Shown: positions 31,567 to 40,252 of the stretch, one piece after another | Layout of the letters: each line of letters opens with the position of its first letter | Position numbering within the stretch: position 1 is the stretch's first letter | Assembly (NCBI RefSeq): GCF_019048865.1 | Contig: NZ_CP077604.1 | Coordinates: 1-64,000, forward strand | Length of the DNA stretch: 64,000 nucleotides | DNA from: Aquihabitans sp. G128 | GTDB lineage: Bacteria > Actinomycetota > Acidimicrobiia > Acidimicrobiales > Iamiaceae | Direction: 5' to 3' | Translations under genes and position numbers: made by a program | The notes under the pieces: model-generated | Told to the model about the DNA's origin: nothing | Seen by the model: the letters and a program-made list of their open reading frames with translations, nothing else | The model's database searches: none

Positions 31567-32296
31567 CCTCCTCGAGCCCGCGGGCCAGCGCACCGACCGG
31601 CGCCTCGAGCGCCAGCGGTCCGCCGACGACCCCAACGCCATCACCGTGCGCGACGTCACCCGCCGCTTCGGCGACACGGTGGTGCTCGACGGCGTGTCGT
31701 TCGACGTGGCCCCCGGCTCGTTCACCGCGGTCACCGGTCCCTCGGGCTCGGGCAAGACGACGCTCCTGCACCTGCTCGCCGCGCTCGACCACCCCGACTC
31801 CGGGACCATCCGGGTCAACGGGATCGACGTGGTGCACCTCCACCAGCTCACCCGCTACCGCCGCCGGGAGATCGGGCTGGTGTTCCAGCTCCACAACTTG
31901 GTGCCCCGCCTCACCGCCGAGCAGAACGTGGCCATGGCCCTGTTCGACACCGGCCTGGGAGCCCGCCAGCGCAAGGCCCGGGCCGTCGACCTCCTGGAAC
32001 AGGTGGGGCTGGCGAACCGGGTGGGCGCCAAGCCGCCCACCATGTCCGGCGGCGAGCGGCAGCGCGTGGCGGTGGCCCGCGCCCTCGCCAACGGCCCTCG
32101 GGTGATCCTGGCCGACGAGCCCACCGGCAGCCTCGACGACGACTCCGCCGGATCGGTGCTCGACCTGTTCGAGGCCCTGCGTGCGGACGAGGGCGTGACG
32201 GTGCTCGCCGTGAGCCACGACCCCCGCCTGAACGCCCGCGCCGACCGGCTCCTCCGCCTGGCCGACGGTCGGATCGCGCCCGTCGGCGGGAGCTGA
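31559..32296 (+). CDS. ABC transporter ATP-binding protein (MacB/LolD type)
   Basis: A 245-residue ATPase that pairs with the FtsX-like permease. Walker A is TGPSGSGKTT, the signature MSGGERQRVAVARAL, Walker B VILADEPTGSLDDD, and the H-loop VLAVSHDP. These match the LolD/MacB/FtsE group rather than importers. The first 27 residues are a hydrophilic extension (residues 1-27) before the fold starts at AITVRDVTRRFG. The GTG at 31559 overlaps the permease stop. Confidence 0.93.
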   Translation: MSDLLEPAGQRTDRRLERQRSADDPNAITVRDVTRRFGDTVVLDGVSFDVAPGSFTAVTGPSGSGKTTLLHLLAALDHPDSGTIRVNGIDVVHLHQLTRYRRREIGLVFQLHNLVPRLTAEQNVAMALFDTGLGARQRKARAVDLLEQVGLANRVGAKPPTMSGGERQRVAVARALANGPRVILADEPTGSLDDDSAGSVLDLFEALRADEGVTVLAVSHDPRLNARADRLLRLADGRIAPVGGS

Positions 32297-32309
32297 CGGG
32301 GCGGGCTGG

Positions 32310-32315
32310 CATGCT
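32310..32315 (+). promoter_or_regulatory. Possible -10 box (CATGCT) before the RNase H fusion gene
   Basis: CATGCT ends 6 bases before the ATG at 32322. It departs from TANNNT at the first base but keeps the spacing seen elsewhere in this window. Confidence 0.3.
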
Positions 32316-32321
32316 GACCCG

Positions 32322-33357
32322 ATGGCTGGCGAGCAACCCCTGCGGATCTACACCGACGGCGCGTGCAGCGGGAACCCGGGGCCCGGCGGGTGGGCCTGGG
32401 CGTCCTCCCGCGAGCACTTCGGCAGCGGCGGCGAGGCGGCCACCACCAACAACAAGATGGAGCTCACCGCCGTGCTCCGGGCCATCGAGGACAACCCCGG
32501 TCGCCCGCTCACGCTCGTCATGGACTCCACCTACGTGAAGGACGGCCTCCAGAAGTGGAGCGTCAACTGGATCCGCAACGGCTGGCGGACCAAGGCCGGC
32601 GAGCCGGTCAAGAACCGGGAGATCTGGGAGCCGCTGGTGGCGGCGCGACGCACGGCGGGACGAGCTGACCTTCGAGTGGGTCAAGGGCCACTCCGGTGAC
32701 CGGATGAACGACCTGGTCGACGAGCTCGCCGTGGTCGAGCGCGATCGCTTCCGCCAGGCCGTCGGCCCCACGCCAGGGGCGCCCGGTGGCGGCGGCAAGA
32801 TCAGCGACCTCCCGATCGAGGAGCAGCGCGCCGAGAAGCGCCGTCGCGACGGCCGGATCCCCGCCGGCCACCTGCTGCTGGTGCTGGGCCTCTCGCCCGA
32901 CGCCCTCGGGGGCTGGGAGGCCAACCCGGTGGCCGACGACGTGCGCCGGCGGCTGCAGGAGTGGATCGACGCCCAGGCCCAGCTCCACCCCGACCTGGTG
33001 GTGCTCACCGGCCTGCGCCCCGGCGCCGAGGTGCTCGCCGCCGAGGCCGCCATCCGGGCCGACGTGCCCTACGCCGTGGTGCTCGCCTTCCCCGGCATGG
33101 AGGCCAAGCAGGCGCCGGCCACCCAGGCTCGGTTCCGCGACCTCGTGGGGCGGGCGTCGTCCGTCGCCAACTTCCACAAGAAGGTGCCCACCGACCGGGC
33201 CGGGTTCGCGGCCAACCTCAAGCAGCGCGAGCGCTGGCTGGTCGATGCCGCGGACCAGGCCGTGCTGGTGTGGGACGAGCAGGACGCCCGCCTCGACGCC
33301 ACGTTCTCCACCCTCGAGAAGGCCTTCGGCGACGACCTGCTGGTCATCCGCCCCTGA
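32322..33357 (+). CDS. RNase HI fused to a YpsA-like SLOG domain (one frameshift)
   Basis: A protein of about 345 residues. Residues 1-145 are RNase HI, which cuts RNA in RNA-DNA hybrids. Active-site acids are D12 (IYTDGACSGNPG), E47 (NKMELTAV) and D68 (LVMDSTYV), and the final Asp is in KGHSGDRMNDLVDELA. A Pro/Gly linker leads to a second domain resembling Bacillus YpsA and the SLOG superfamily: HLLLVLGLSPDALGGWE, LVVLTGLRPGAEVLAAEAA and FAANLKQRERWLVDAADQAV. SLOG domains bind nucleotide derivatives. A frame change near 32650 falls inside the RNase H domain, but the junction between the domains is in one open frame, so the fusion does not depend on it. Confidence 0.82.
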
Positions 33358-33405
33358 GGTCCGCCGCCCGGTCCGCACTCCGCCGAGCGAGACGGACGAC
33401 GGGCC

Positions 33406-33570
33406 TCAGGGGCGGCGCCGCACGACGAGCGGGTCGCCGGTGAGGCGGCCGATGGCGCTGAGCAGCGCCGCCAGCACCAGGAACAGCACGGCGAGGGTCC
33501 CGGTCAAGCTGGAGGGGGAGCGCATCGCCAGGGTGCCGGCAGCGCCGATGAGGGCCAGGGGGAGCAGCAT
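33406..33570 (-). CDS. Small two-helix membrane protein
   Basis: A 54-residue protein. Residues 2-16 (LLPLALIGAAGTLAM) and 22-41 (LTGTLAVLFLVLAALLSAIG) are hydrophobic and would form two membrane helices. The end GDPLVVRRRP is basic and should face the cytoplasm. GGAGG lies 5 bases before the ATG at 33570, a strong ribosome site that supports a real gene. It converges with the RNase H fusion gene, and its stop lies in an inverted repeat with the other gene's stop (33351-33359 and 33404-33412). Function unknown. Confidence 0.6.
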   Translation of the reverse strand: MLLPLALIGAAGTLAMRSPSSLTGTLAVLFLVLAALLSAIGRLTGDPLVVRRRP

Positions 33571-33650
33571 CACCACCTCCGACGTCCAACCCCGCGGTTT
33601 CGTTCCCGATCCGGACAGATCGCCGGGATCGACGGCGGTGAGGCGGCCGG

Positions 33651-33656
33651 TAGCTT
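33651..33656 (+). promoter_or_regulatory. -10 box (TAGCTT) for the hydantoinase pair
   Basis: TAGCTT ends 6 bases before the ATG at 33663. TCGACG at 33629-33634 could serve as a weak -35 box with a 16-base spacer. Confidence 0.45.
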
Positions 33657-33662
33657 CGGGCC

Positions 33663-35456
33663 ATGCGAGTGGGCGTCGACACCGGGGGCACGTTCACCGA
33701 CGTCGTCGGCGAGGACGGGACCATCGCCAAGGTCCCGTCGACGCCGGACGACCCGGGCCGCGCCGTGGTGGTGGGCGCCGCCCTCGTGCTCCCCGACGGC
33801 GAGCAGCGAGCGACGGTGCTGGCCCACGGCACCACGGTCGCCACCAACGCCCTGCTGGAGCGGCGGGGGGCCCGGGTGGCGCTGGTGGCCACCGCCGGGT
33901 TCGCCGACGTGATCGAGATCGCCCGGCAGGACCGGCCCTCGCTCTACGACCCGTGGGCGGACCGGCCCGAACCGCTGGTGCCGAGGGAGCTGCGCCTCGA
34001 GGTCGGCGGGCGGATCGGCCCGGACGGCACCGTGCTCGAAGCGCTCGATCCCGGGACGATGCCGACGGTGCCCGAGGGCGTCGAGGCGGTGGCGGTGTGC
34101 CTGCTGCACAGCGACCTCGAGCCGGCCCACGAGCGCGGCGTCGCGGCCGCGCTCGAGCGGCGGGGCCTGGACGTGACGGCCTCGGTCGACGTCTCGCCGC
34201 AGTTCCGCGAGTACGAGCGCACGGTCACGACGGTCGTGAACGCCTTCCTCCGGCCGACCTGCCGGACCTACCTCGACGGCCTCGCCGGGGCGGCCGACGA
34301 CGTGCTGGTGATGACCTCCGCGGGCGGCCTGGTGCCCGTCGCCCGCGGGGCGGAGCTGCCGGTGAGCCTGCTGCTCTCGGGACCGGCAGGCGGGGTGCTG
34401 GCCGGGGCGGCGGCGGCCGTGGCCAGCGGCTTCCCCGACGCCGTCACCTTCGACATGGGGGGCACCAGCACCGACGTGTGCCTGGTGCGCGGCGGCGTCC
34501 CCGAGCCGGCCGGTGAACGCTCCGTCGGCGGGTTCCCCATCCGGCAACCGTCGCTCGACGTGCACACCATCGGCGCCGGCGGGGGATCGATCGCCGGGCT
34601 CGACCCGGGCGGGGCGCTGGTGGTGGGACCCCGCAGCGCCGGGGCCGTCCCGGGCCCGGCGGCGTACGGGGCCGGCGGGACCGAGCCGACCGTGACCGAC
34701 GCCAACCTGGTGGCCGGCCACCTGCCGGCCGAGGCCGAGCTCCCCGGCATCGGGCACCTGGACCGGGCCGCCGCCGAGGCCGCCCTCGTCGCGGCCGGCG
34801 TCACCGCGGAGGGCGTGCTGGCCGTGGTCGACGCAGCCATGGAGGAGGCCGTCCGGGCGGTGACCGTCGCCCGGGGCGTCGACCCCGCCGGGCTGGCGCT
34901 GGTGGCCTTCGGCGGGGCCGGGCCCCTGCACCGTGGCGCGATCGCCGGCGCGCTGGGCATGCCGGCGGTGGTGGTGCCGGCCCGAGCCGGCGTCCTCTCG
35001 GCGCTGGGCTGCCTGACGGCGCCCCGCCAGCACGACGTGGTGCGCACGTGGCCCGGCGGCGCCGACCTCGAGGGCCTCGAGGCCGCGCTCGAGGCGCTGG
35101 GTGCCGAGGCGGCCGCCGCGGTGCCGGGCGGCGAGGTGTCCACCGCCGTCGAGTGCCGCTACGAGGGCCAGAGCCACGAGCTCCGGGTGCCCACCCCGGC
35201 CGACTTCGCCGCCGAGCACGAGCGGCGCAACGGCTACGCCCGGCCCGGTGCCCGGGTGGAGGTGGTGGCGCTGCGGGCCACAGCCCGGCTCGCCGCTCCG
35301 CTCTCGCCGGCCGACCTGCCGGTGCCGGTCCGCCGGCCCGCCGCCGGGCCCGCGGTGGTGGCCGAGGCCGACTGCACCATCTGGGTGCCCGCCGGGTGGC
35401 GGGCCGACCCGCACGCCACCAGCGGCGCCCTGGTGCTGACGCGGGTGGAGGCGTGA
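33663..35456 (+). CDS. Hydantoinase A / 5-oxoprolinase N-type subunit
   Basis: A 597-residue HyuA-family protein, the ATP-binding part of N-methylhydantoinases, 5-oxoprolinases and acetone-carboxylase-like enzymes. It starts with the phosphate-binding VGVDTGGTFTDVV. Later landmarks are VLAHGTTVATNALLERRGAR, VTFDMGGTSTDVCLVRGG and ALVAFGGAGPLHRGAIAGAL. These enzymes use ATP to open cyclic amides; the substrate cannot be told from sequence. The leaderless promoter sits directly before the ATG. The stop overlaps the hyuB start (TGATG), so the two subunits are co-translated. Confidence 0.92.
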   Translation: MRVGVDTGGTFTDVVGEDGTIAKVPSTPDDPGRAVVVGAALVLPDGEQRATVLAHGTTVATNALLERRGARVALVATAGFADVIEIARQDRPSLYDPWADRPEPLVPRELRLEVGGRIGPDGTVLEALDPGTMPTVPEGVEAVAVCLLHSDLEPAHERGVAAALERRGLDVTASVDVSPQFREYERTVTTVVNAFLRPTCRTYLDGLAGAADDVLVMTSAGGLVPVARGAELPVSLLLSGPAGGVLAGAAAAVASGFPDAVTFDMGGTSTDVCLVRGGVPEPAGERSVGGFPIRQPSLDVHTIGAGGGSIAGLDPGGALVVGPRSAGAVPGPAAYGAGGTEPTVTDANLVAGHLPAEAELPGIGHLDRAAAEAALVAAGVTAEGVLAVVDAAMEEAVRAVTVARGVDPAGLALVAFGGAGPLHRGAIAGALGMPAVVVPARAGVLSALGCLTAPRQHDVVRTWPGGADLEGLEAALEALGAEAAAAVPGGEVSTAVECRYEGQSHELRVPTPADFAAEHERRNGYARPGARVEVVALRATARLAAPLSPADLPVPVRRPAAGPAVVAEADCTIWVPAGWRADPHATSGALVLTRVEA

Positions 35457-37018
35457 TGGACCCGGCCGCCCTCGCCATCCTCATCGCCCGGCTCACCGGG
35501 GTCGCCCACGAGATGGGCGAGGTGCTGCGGCGCGCCGCGTTCAGCCCCAACATCAAGGAGCGGGCCGACTGCTCCGCCGCCCTGTTCACCGCGGAGGGCA
35601 CTCTCCTCGTCCAGGCCGAGCACATCCCGGTCCACCTTGGGTCCATGCCGGCATCGGTCGCCGCCGCCATCGAGGCGCTCGGCCCCAAGGTGGCACCCGG
35701 CGAGCAGATCCTGCTCAACGACCCGTTCGCCGGCGGCACCCACCTCAACGACATCACCCTGGTCACGCCGGTGTTCGGCCCGGCCGGCGTCGTCGGCTGG
35801 GTGGCCAACCGAGCCCACCACGCCGACCTCGGCGGGGCCGCTCCCGGCTCGCTGCCCGCCGACGCCACCGAGATCCAACAGGAGGGCCTGCGCATCCCGC
35901 CGGTGCGCCTCACGCCGGAGGTGGTGGCGATCGTGGTGGCGTCGTCCCGGACGCCCGTGGAGCGCGCCGGCGACCTGGACGCCCAGGTTGGCGCCAACCG
36001 CCTCGGCGCCGAGCGGTTCCTCGCGGTGCTGCCGCCTCCCGGCGACCTCGACGAGGTGGTGGCCTACGGCGAGCGTCGCATGCGGGCGGCCCTCGCCGAC
36101 CTGCCCGACGGCACCTGGCGCTTCGAGGACGTGCTCGACAGCTTCGGCCCGGCGCCGCACCAGCAGGAGCCGACGACCATCCGGCTGGCGCTGACCGTGC
36201 GCGGCGACGAGATCCGCTTCGACTTCACCGGCACCGACCCGCAGCGCGCCGGCAACGTCAACGCCGTCGAAGCCGTCACCACCTCGGCCGTGGCGTGGGC
36301 GCTGCGGTCGGTCCTCGATCCCACCATCCCGTCGAACGGCGGGGGCCTGCGGCCCGTTCACGTCGTGGCGCCGAGCGGGTCGGTGGTGGCGGCCCGCCCA
36401 CCGGCTGCGGTGGGCGCGGGCAACGTCGAGGTGTCCCAGCGGGTGGCCGACGTGTGCCTCGGCGCCCTGGCCCAGGTGGTCCCGGACCGGGTGCCGGCGG
36501 CCTCCCAGGGGACCATGAACAACCTGCTGCTCGGCGGCGACGGGTGGGTGTCCTACGAGACCGTGGCCGGCGGGCAGGGCGGCCGTCCGCCCCGCCCCGG
36601 GAGCGGTGGGGGCCCGGTCCCCGGCATGAGCGGCGTCCACACGGCCATGACCAACACCCGGAACACCCCCACCGAAGCGTTCGAGCGAGCGTTCCCCGTC
36701 CGGGTGCGGCGCTACGGCCTGCGACGCGGGAGCGGCGGCGCCGGCGCGGCGCCGGGCGGCGACGGCATCGAGCGCGACCTGGAGGTGCTCGAGCCGGCCA
36801 CCCTCTCGCTCATCACCGAACGCCGGGTGAGCCGGCCGTGGGGCCTGGCCGGCGGGGCCCCTGGGGCGGTGGGCGAGAACTGGCTCCTCCCGGGCGGTGA
36901 CGAGGCCCGGGCCGAGCGCCTGCCGGACAAGTGCACCATCCACCTCCAGGCCGGCGACGTCGTGCGCATGTCCACCCCGGGCGGCGGAGGATGGGGCCCG
37001 CAGGGCGAGGGCCGCTGA
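35456..37018 (+). CDS. Hydantoinase B / 5-oxoprolinase C-type subunit
   Basis: A 520-residue HyuB-family protein that works with the preceding HyuA subunit. Family blocks are NIKERADCSAALFTAEGTLL, VQAEHIPVHLGSMPASVAAA, ILLNDPFAGGTHLNDITLV and VANRAHHADLGGAAPGSLPA, followed by GNVEVSQRVADVCLGALAQ and TNTRNTPTEAFERAFPVRV. The C terminus STPGGGGWG is the usual end of this family. No transporter or other hydantoin gene lies beside it. The gene ends 7 bases from the convergent Ddn-like gene. Confidence 0.92.
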   Translation: MDPAALAILIARLTGVAHEMGEVLRRAAFSPNIKERADCSAALFTAEGTLLVQAEHIPVHLGSMPASVAAAIEALGPKVAPGEQILLNDPFAGGTHLNDITLVTPVFGPAGVVGWVANRAHHADLGGAAPGSLPADATEIQQEGLRIPPVRLTPEVVAIVVASSRTPVERAGDLDAQVGANRLGAERFLAVLPPPGDLDEVVAYGERRMRAALADLPDGTWRFEDVLDSFGPAPHQQEPTTIRLALTVRGDEIRFDFTGTDPQRAGNVNAVEAVTTSAVAWALRSVLDPTIPSNGGGLRPVHVVAPSGSVVAARPPAAVGAGNVEVSQRVADVCLGALAQVVPDRVPAASQGTMNNLLLGGDGWVSYETVAGGQGGRPPRPGSGGGPVPGMSGVHTAMTNTRNTPTEAFERAFPVRVRRYGLRRGSGGAGAAPGGDGIERDLEVLEPATLSLITERRVSRPWGLAGGAPGAVGENWLLPGGDEARAERLPDKCTIHLQAGDVVRMSTPGGGGWGPQGEGR

Positions 37019-37025
37019 GGTCCGC

Positions 37026-37457
37026 TCAGGTGGCGGGCTCGAGGAGCACCACCGGGATCACCCGCTCGGTGCGGGCCTGGCAGTGGGCGTAGTTCGGGTA
37101 CGCCTCGGTGATCCGAGGCCACAGGCGCTCGCGCTCCTCGGCACCGGCGATCCGGGCCGTCATCGGTTCAGCCGGCCGCCCCCGGCGGGCCACCCGCACC
37201 GCAGGCTGGTCGCGGAGGTTGAGGAACCAGGCCGGGTGGGTGTCCTCGCCGACCTTCGACGCGACGACCACGGTGGCGTCGCCCTCCTGGATCGGGGACG
37301 TGAGCAAGACCGTCCGGGGCCGCCCGCTCTTGCGGCCGGTGGTGGTGAGCCGGACCACGGGCAGGTGGTCGAACTCCCAGCCGATGCGCCCGGCGCTCCC
37401 GCGCAGCACCACCCGGTGCACGGCGTTCATGACCTTGAAGGTGCGGTCGCTCGTCAC
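37026..37457 (-). CDS. F420-dependent nitroreductase/quinone reductase family protein (Ddn-like)
   Basis: A 143-residue protein of the deazaflavin-dependent nitroreductase (Ddn) family, split-barrel proteins that bind coenzyme F420. Typical stretches are VVRLTTTGRKSGRPRTVLLT, which holds cofactor phosphate, DATVVVASKVGEDTHPAWFL and NLRDQPAVRVARRGR. Members reduce quinones, nitro compounds or other small molecules. Its presence implies the organism makes F420, which fits Actinomycetota. TAGGCT (37471-37466) ends 8 bases before the GTG start. Confidence 0.88.
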   Translation of the reverse strand: MTSDRTFKVMNAVHRVVLRGSAGRIGWEFDHLPVVRLTTTGRKSGRPRTVLLTSPIQEGDATVVVASKVGEDTHPAWFLNLRDQPAVRVARRGRPAEPMTARIAGAEERERLWPRITEAYPNYAHCQARTERVIPVVLLEPAT

Positions 37458-37562
37458 GCTCGTGGAGCCTACGTGCGGGGCGCCGCCGGCTCGAACGGCG
37501 GGACGACGCCGCTCTCCGGGGCGGCCCGGCGGACGGATGGGGGAGGCGGGGGGTCGGGTCCG

Positions 37563-37568
37563 TAGGGT
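37563..37568 (+). promoter_or_regulatory. -10 box (TAGGGT) upstream of the 37633 gene
   Basis: TAGGGT sits in GTAGGGTGGACCAC, which also occurs at 59821 upstream of lpd. The transcript would have a leader of about 60 bases. Confidence 0.4.
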
Positions 37569-37632
37569 GGACCACCGGACTCCCTGTCGGTGGGCACGGC
37601 TCCGCTCCCACCCTTCGACGAGAGAACGACGC

Positions 37633-38202
37633 GTGTCTGACCGTGGTACCTGGCTGGTTGCCGACGATTCCGAGGTGTCCTACGACGACGCCGTGGTGGC
37701 CTGGACGGCCGTCGCCGTCCCCCACCTGGAGGAGGTGGCCGGCACCTACGGCGCCTTCGTGACCTACGCCGAGTTCGGCGAGGCGGTCCAGGAGGCGGCC
37801 GGCATCCGCACCAAGGTCCTGCTCCACCAGTGGGTGGGCAAGGTGCTCGCCGCCGTCACCGCCGAGGCCACCGACCCCGACGAGCCGCTGCTCACCGCCC
37901 TCGTGGTGCGCAAGGACCAGGCCATCGGCGCCGGCTACGCCAAGGCCGCCGGCCGGCGCGACGGCGAGGTCCCCGACGACCCCGAGATGCACGCCGCCAA
38001 GGAGCGCCTCAAGCTCTACGGCCGCTACGGCGCCACCCTGCCGAGCAACGGCGGCGAGCCCCGCTTCACCCCGCGCATCGCCGCGGTCCGCTCCGGCCGC
38101 CTGGCCTCCGGCGCTCCCCGGCCCGATCCGCCCAAGCGGCCGGCCTGCCCCACCTGCTTCATCACGCTGCCGGCGTCGGGCCTCTGCCACAACTGCGAGT
38201 AG
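37633..38202 (+). CDS. Conserved hypothetical protein with C-terminal zinc ribbon
   Basis: A 189-residue protein of unknown function. A mainly helical N-terminal domain (YDDAVVAWTAVAVPHLEEVA, then RTKVLLHQWVGKVLAAVTAE) precedes the C-terminal CPTCFITLPASGLCHNCE, where two CxxC pairs would hold a zinc ion. The middle segment DDPEMHAAKERLKLYGRYG is charged. No signal peptide or membrane segment is present. The GTG at 37633 follows GAGAG, and the promoter motif upstream is shared with lpd. DNA or protein binding through the ribbon is possible but unproven. Confidence 0.7.
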   Translation: MSDRGTWLVADDSEVSYDDAVVAWTAVAVPHLEEVAGTYGAFVTYAEFGEAVQEAAGIRTKVLLHQWVGKVLAAVTAEATDPDEPLLTALVVRKDQAIGAGYAKAAGRRDGEVPDDPEMHAAKERLKLYGRYGATLPSNGGEPRFTPRIAAVRSGRLASGAPRPDPPKRPACPTCFITLPASGLCHNCE

Positions 38203-38242
38203 GTCCCGGCCGCCCCGCAGTGCATAGCGTCAAGCAACTGGG

Positions 38243-38248
38243 TAGCCT
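38243..38248 (+). promoter_or_regulatory. -10 box (TAGCCT) for the HxlR-type regulator gene
   Basis: TAGCCT ends 6 bases before the ATG at 38255, and there is no ribosome site between them, so a leaderless mRNA is likely. Confidence 0.5.
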
Positions 38249-38254
38249 GGGCGC

Positions 38255-38755
38255 ATGCAGCGCCGCAGCTTCGACGACTTCTCCTGCTCGGTGGCCCAGA
38301 CGCTCGAGGTGATCGGCGAGTGGTGGACGCCGATGATCGTGCGGGACCTCATGCTCGGCGTGACCCGCTTCGACGACTTCCAGAGCCGCCTCGGCATCGC
38401 CCGCAACGTGCTCACCACCCGGCTCAACCACCTCGTCGAGCGGGGCGTGGTGGAGAAGGTGGCGTACCAGGACCGACCGGTCCGCTACGACTACCGCCTC
38501 ACCGACAAGGGCAAGGACCTCTGGCTGGTGATGACCACCCTGCGCGAGTGGGGCGATCGCTGGGAGGCGCCGGACGGCCCGCCGGTCGAGCTCGTGCACC
38601 GGGCCTGCGGCCACGTCACCCACGTCGTGCCCACCTGCTCCGAGTGCGGCGAGGTCCTGGAGCGTCGAGGCGTGCGGGCCCAGGTGGGCCCCGGCTCGCC
38701 AGCCGGCACGGAGCTCCCGCCCCGGCGTGGCCGGACCGGGCAGCCCACCGCCTAG
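38255..38755 (+). CDS. HxlR-family transcriptional regulator
   Basis: A 166-residue winged-helix regulator. The N terminus has the family cysteine (DDFSCSVAQTLEVIGEWW), then VRDLMLGVTRFDDFQSRLGI, the recognition helix ARNVLTTRLNHLVERGVV and a wing (RPVRYDYRLTDKGKDLW). The C-terminal 45 residues carry HRACGH and TCSECGE, which could bind zinc and may be a second sensing element not present in short HxlR proteins. Such regulators often respond to aldehydes, electrophiles or quinones. Its target is not evident; neighbouring genes face away from or toward it without an obvious operator. Confidence 0.9.
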   Translation: MQRRSFDDFSCSVAQTLEVIGEWWTPMIVRDLMLGVTRFDDFQSRLGIARNVLTTRLNHLVERGVVEKVAYQDRPVRYDYRLTDKGKDLWLVMTTLREWGDRWEAPDGPPVELVHRACGHVTHVVPTCSECGEVLERRGVRAQVGPGSPAGTELPPRRGRTGQPTA

Positions 38756-38789
38756 GGCCGCTCGCCGCCGGCCCCCGTGGGCGTCGGCC

Positions 38790-39335
38790 TCAGCCGGCGT
38801 CGGCGTAGGCCAGGTGGGTGCCGCAGTGCAGGCACCGGAACAGGTAGGCGGTCGAGTCGCCGTCGACGTCGAGCGATCCCACGAACGCTTCGGCGTCCTC
38901 GCGGCCGAAGCCCCAGGACTCGGCCTGGGCGTGGAGCTGGGCCACGGCGTCCGGGAGGTGGCCCACGTCGTCCCAGCCGGCGGCGCCCAGGAACGCCGCA
39001 GCGTCGTCGCAGTGGAACAGCCAGCGCTCCTCCTGCCACGCGCTGAAGCCGGGCGTGCGGTGGGCCAGCTCGTCCCGCACCGACTGGGGGATGGCGGCCG
39101 GGACGTCCTCGCCGAGCTCGGTGAAGGTCGCGCCGAAGGTGGCGGCCGCCGAACCGTCGGCCACGCACCACGGGCACAGGGCGTCGCGGAGGTTGGCCTC
39201 GGCGTAGGGCGTGACGGCGTAGGCCCACCCGCGGTCCTGGCCGCAGCCCACGCACCGGGTGGGCCGCTGCTCGAACGCGCCCGTCGCCACCGGGTCCGGG
39301 TGGTAGCGGAAGATGGGCAGCGCCTCGGAGGTCAC
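38790..39335 (-). CDS. CbrC/UPF0167 family protein
   Basis: A 181-residue protein of the CbrC family. The N terminus PIFRYHPDPVATGAFEQRP is diagnostic. It carries two likely zinc pairs, RCVGCGQDRGW and ALCPWC, and later ERWLFHCDDAAAFLGAAGWD. The last block RCLHCGTHLAYAD contributes another CxxC. In Escherichia coli CbrC is linked to colicin E2 tolerance, but no general biochemical role is established. Its GTG start lies 10 bases after the L,D-transpeptidase stop on the same strand, so the two are probably cotranscribed. Confidence 0.85.
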   Translation of the reverse strand: MTSEALPIFRYHPDPVATGAFEQRPTRCVGCGQDRGWAYAVTPYAEANLRDALCPWCVADGSAAATFGATFTELGEDVPAAIPQSVRDELAHRTPGFSAWQEERWLFHCDDAAAFLGAAGWDDVGHLPDAVAQLHAQAESWGFGREDAEAFVGSLDVDGDSTAYLFRCLHCGTHLAYADAG

Positions 39336-39345
39336 CGGCTGCCGC

Positions 39346-40194
39346 TCAGGTGATGAAGACCGGGACGCCGAGCGGCAGGTCCAGGTCGACGAGGCCCTCG
39401 ACGTCGGCGTTCTTGAGGCGGACGCAGCCGTGGGACACGGCCTGGCCGATCTTCTGCGGCTGGTTGGTGCCGTGGATGCCGACCTGGCCGTCGCCGCCGC
39501 CGAACTCGCTCAGCGTGTCGGAGTGGAGGGCGAGGCCGAAGGCGTAGGGCCCGTAGGACCCGTCCGGGTCGACGTTGTCGATGAGCTCGGTGACGTAGGT
39601 GGCGCCGACCGGCGTGGGGTTCTCGGTGGTGCCGATCGCCGTGTCCGCGGTGAAGACCGGGGCGGCATCCTTCTCGACCCGCAGGCTGCGCCCGGCGAGG
39701 TCGACGAAGATGCGGAACGGGGTCTTCGTCACCGTGACCGAGGCCGCGGGCACCCACGCCCGGGCGGCGTTGGGGCGGGTGGGGAGCAGCACCTGGTACC
39801 AGCCGTCGGTGACGGCGGTGGCGTCGCCGATGATGGCGAAGGTGGTGGGCGCGCCAGCCTCGGTCTTGGGGTCGATGCTGATCGGGAGGGCGTCGTCCCG
39901 CGGCTCGGCCCGCACGACCGGGTTCCCGGTGGGGGTGGCGATGTAGCCCAGCAGGTCGTCGGGGCCGAGGGCCTTCGGCCCGGGGGTCGTGGTGGTGGTG
40001 CTCGCCTTGCCCGCCGCGGTGGTGGACGTCGTCGTGGTGGTGGGGCCGCCGGCCTTGGCGGCGCCGAGGGAGGGGCGCTCGCCCGTGCAGGAGCCGAGCA
40101 GGCCGACGGCGAGCAGCCCGACGACGGCCAGGGCCAGCGGGCGACGAGCGAGGCGGGGCCGGCGGGCAGTAGCGGTGGGGCGGCGGCGCGACAT
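39346..40194 (-). CDS. L,D-transpeptidase lipoprotein (YkuD domain)
   Basis: A 282-residue exported lipoprotein. The signal ALAVVGLLAVGLLGSC ends in a lipobox with cysteine, followed by a Thr/Pro linker. After a bacterial SH3-like stretch (VVRAEPRDDALPISI) comes the YkuD domain from about residue 155, with the catalytic motif IHGTNQPQKIGQAVSHGCVR containing His and the nucleophile Cys. It would make 3-3 crosslinks in peptidoglycan or attach proteins to it. TACCCT (40208-40203) ends 8 bases before the ATG at 40194. It heads a probable operon with the CbrC-like gene. Confidence 0.93.
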   Translation of the reverse strand: MSRRRPTATARRPRLARRPLALAVVGLLAVGLLGSCTGERPSLGAAKAGGPTTTTTSTTAAGKASTTTTTPGPKALGPDDLLGYIATPTGNPVVRAEPRDDALPISIDPKTEAGAPTTFAIIGDATAVTDGWYQVLLPTRPNAARAWVPAASVTVTKTPFRIFVDLAGRSLRVEKDAAPVFTADTAIGTTENPTPVGATYVTELIDNVDPDGSYGPYAFGLALHSDTLSEFGGGDGQVGIHGTNQPQKIGQAVSHGCVRLKNADVEGLVDLDLPLGVPVFIT

Positions 40195-40252
40195 CGGCGC
40201 CGAGGGTACTCGCCGTGCTCGGCCGGGCCGGTGCCGGGGCCCGGTTTGGGAC

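Noticed and set aside
33351..33412. Inverted repeat CCCCTGAGG/CCTCAGGGG as a strong terminator
   Set aside because: The loop is 44 bases and the arms coincide with two convergent Arg-Pro-stop endings, so the symmetry may be chance.
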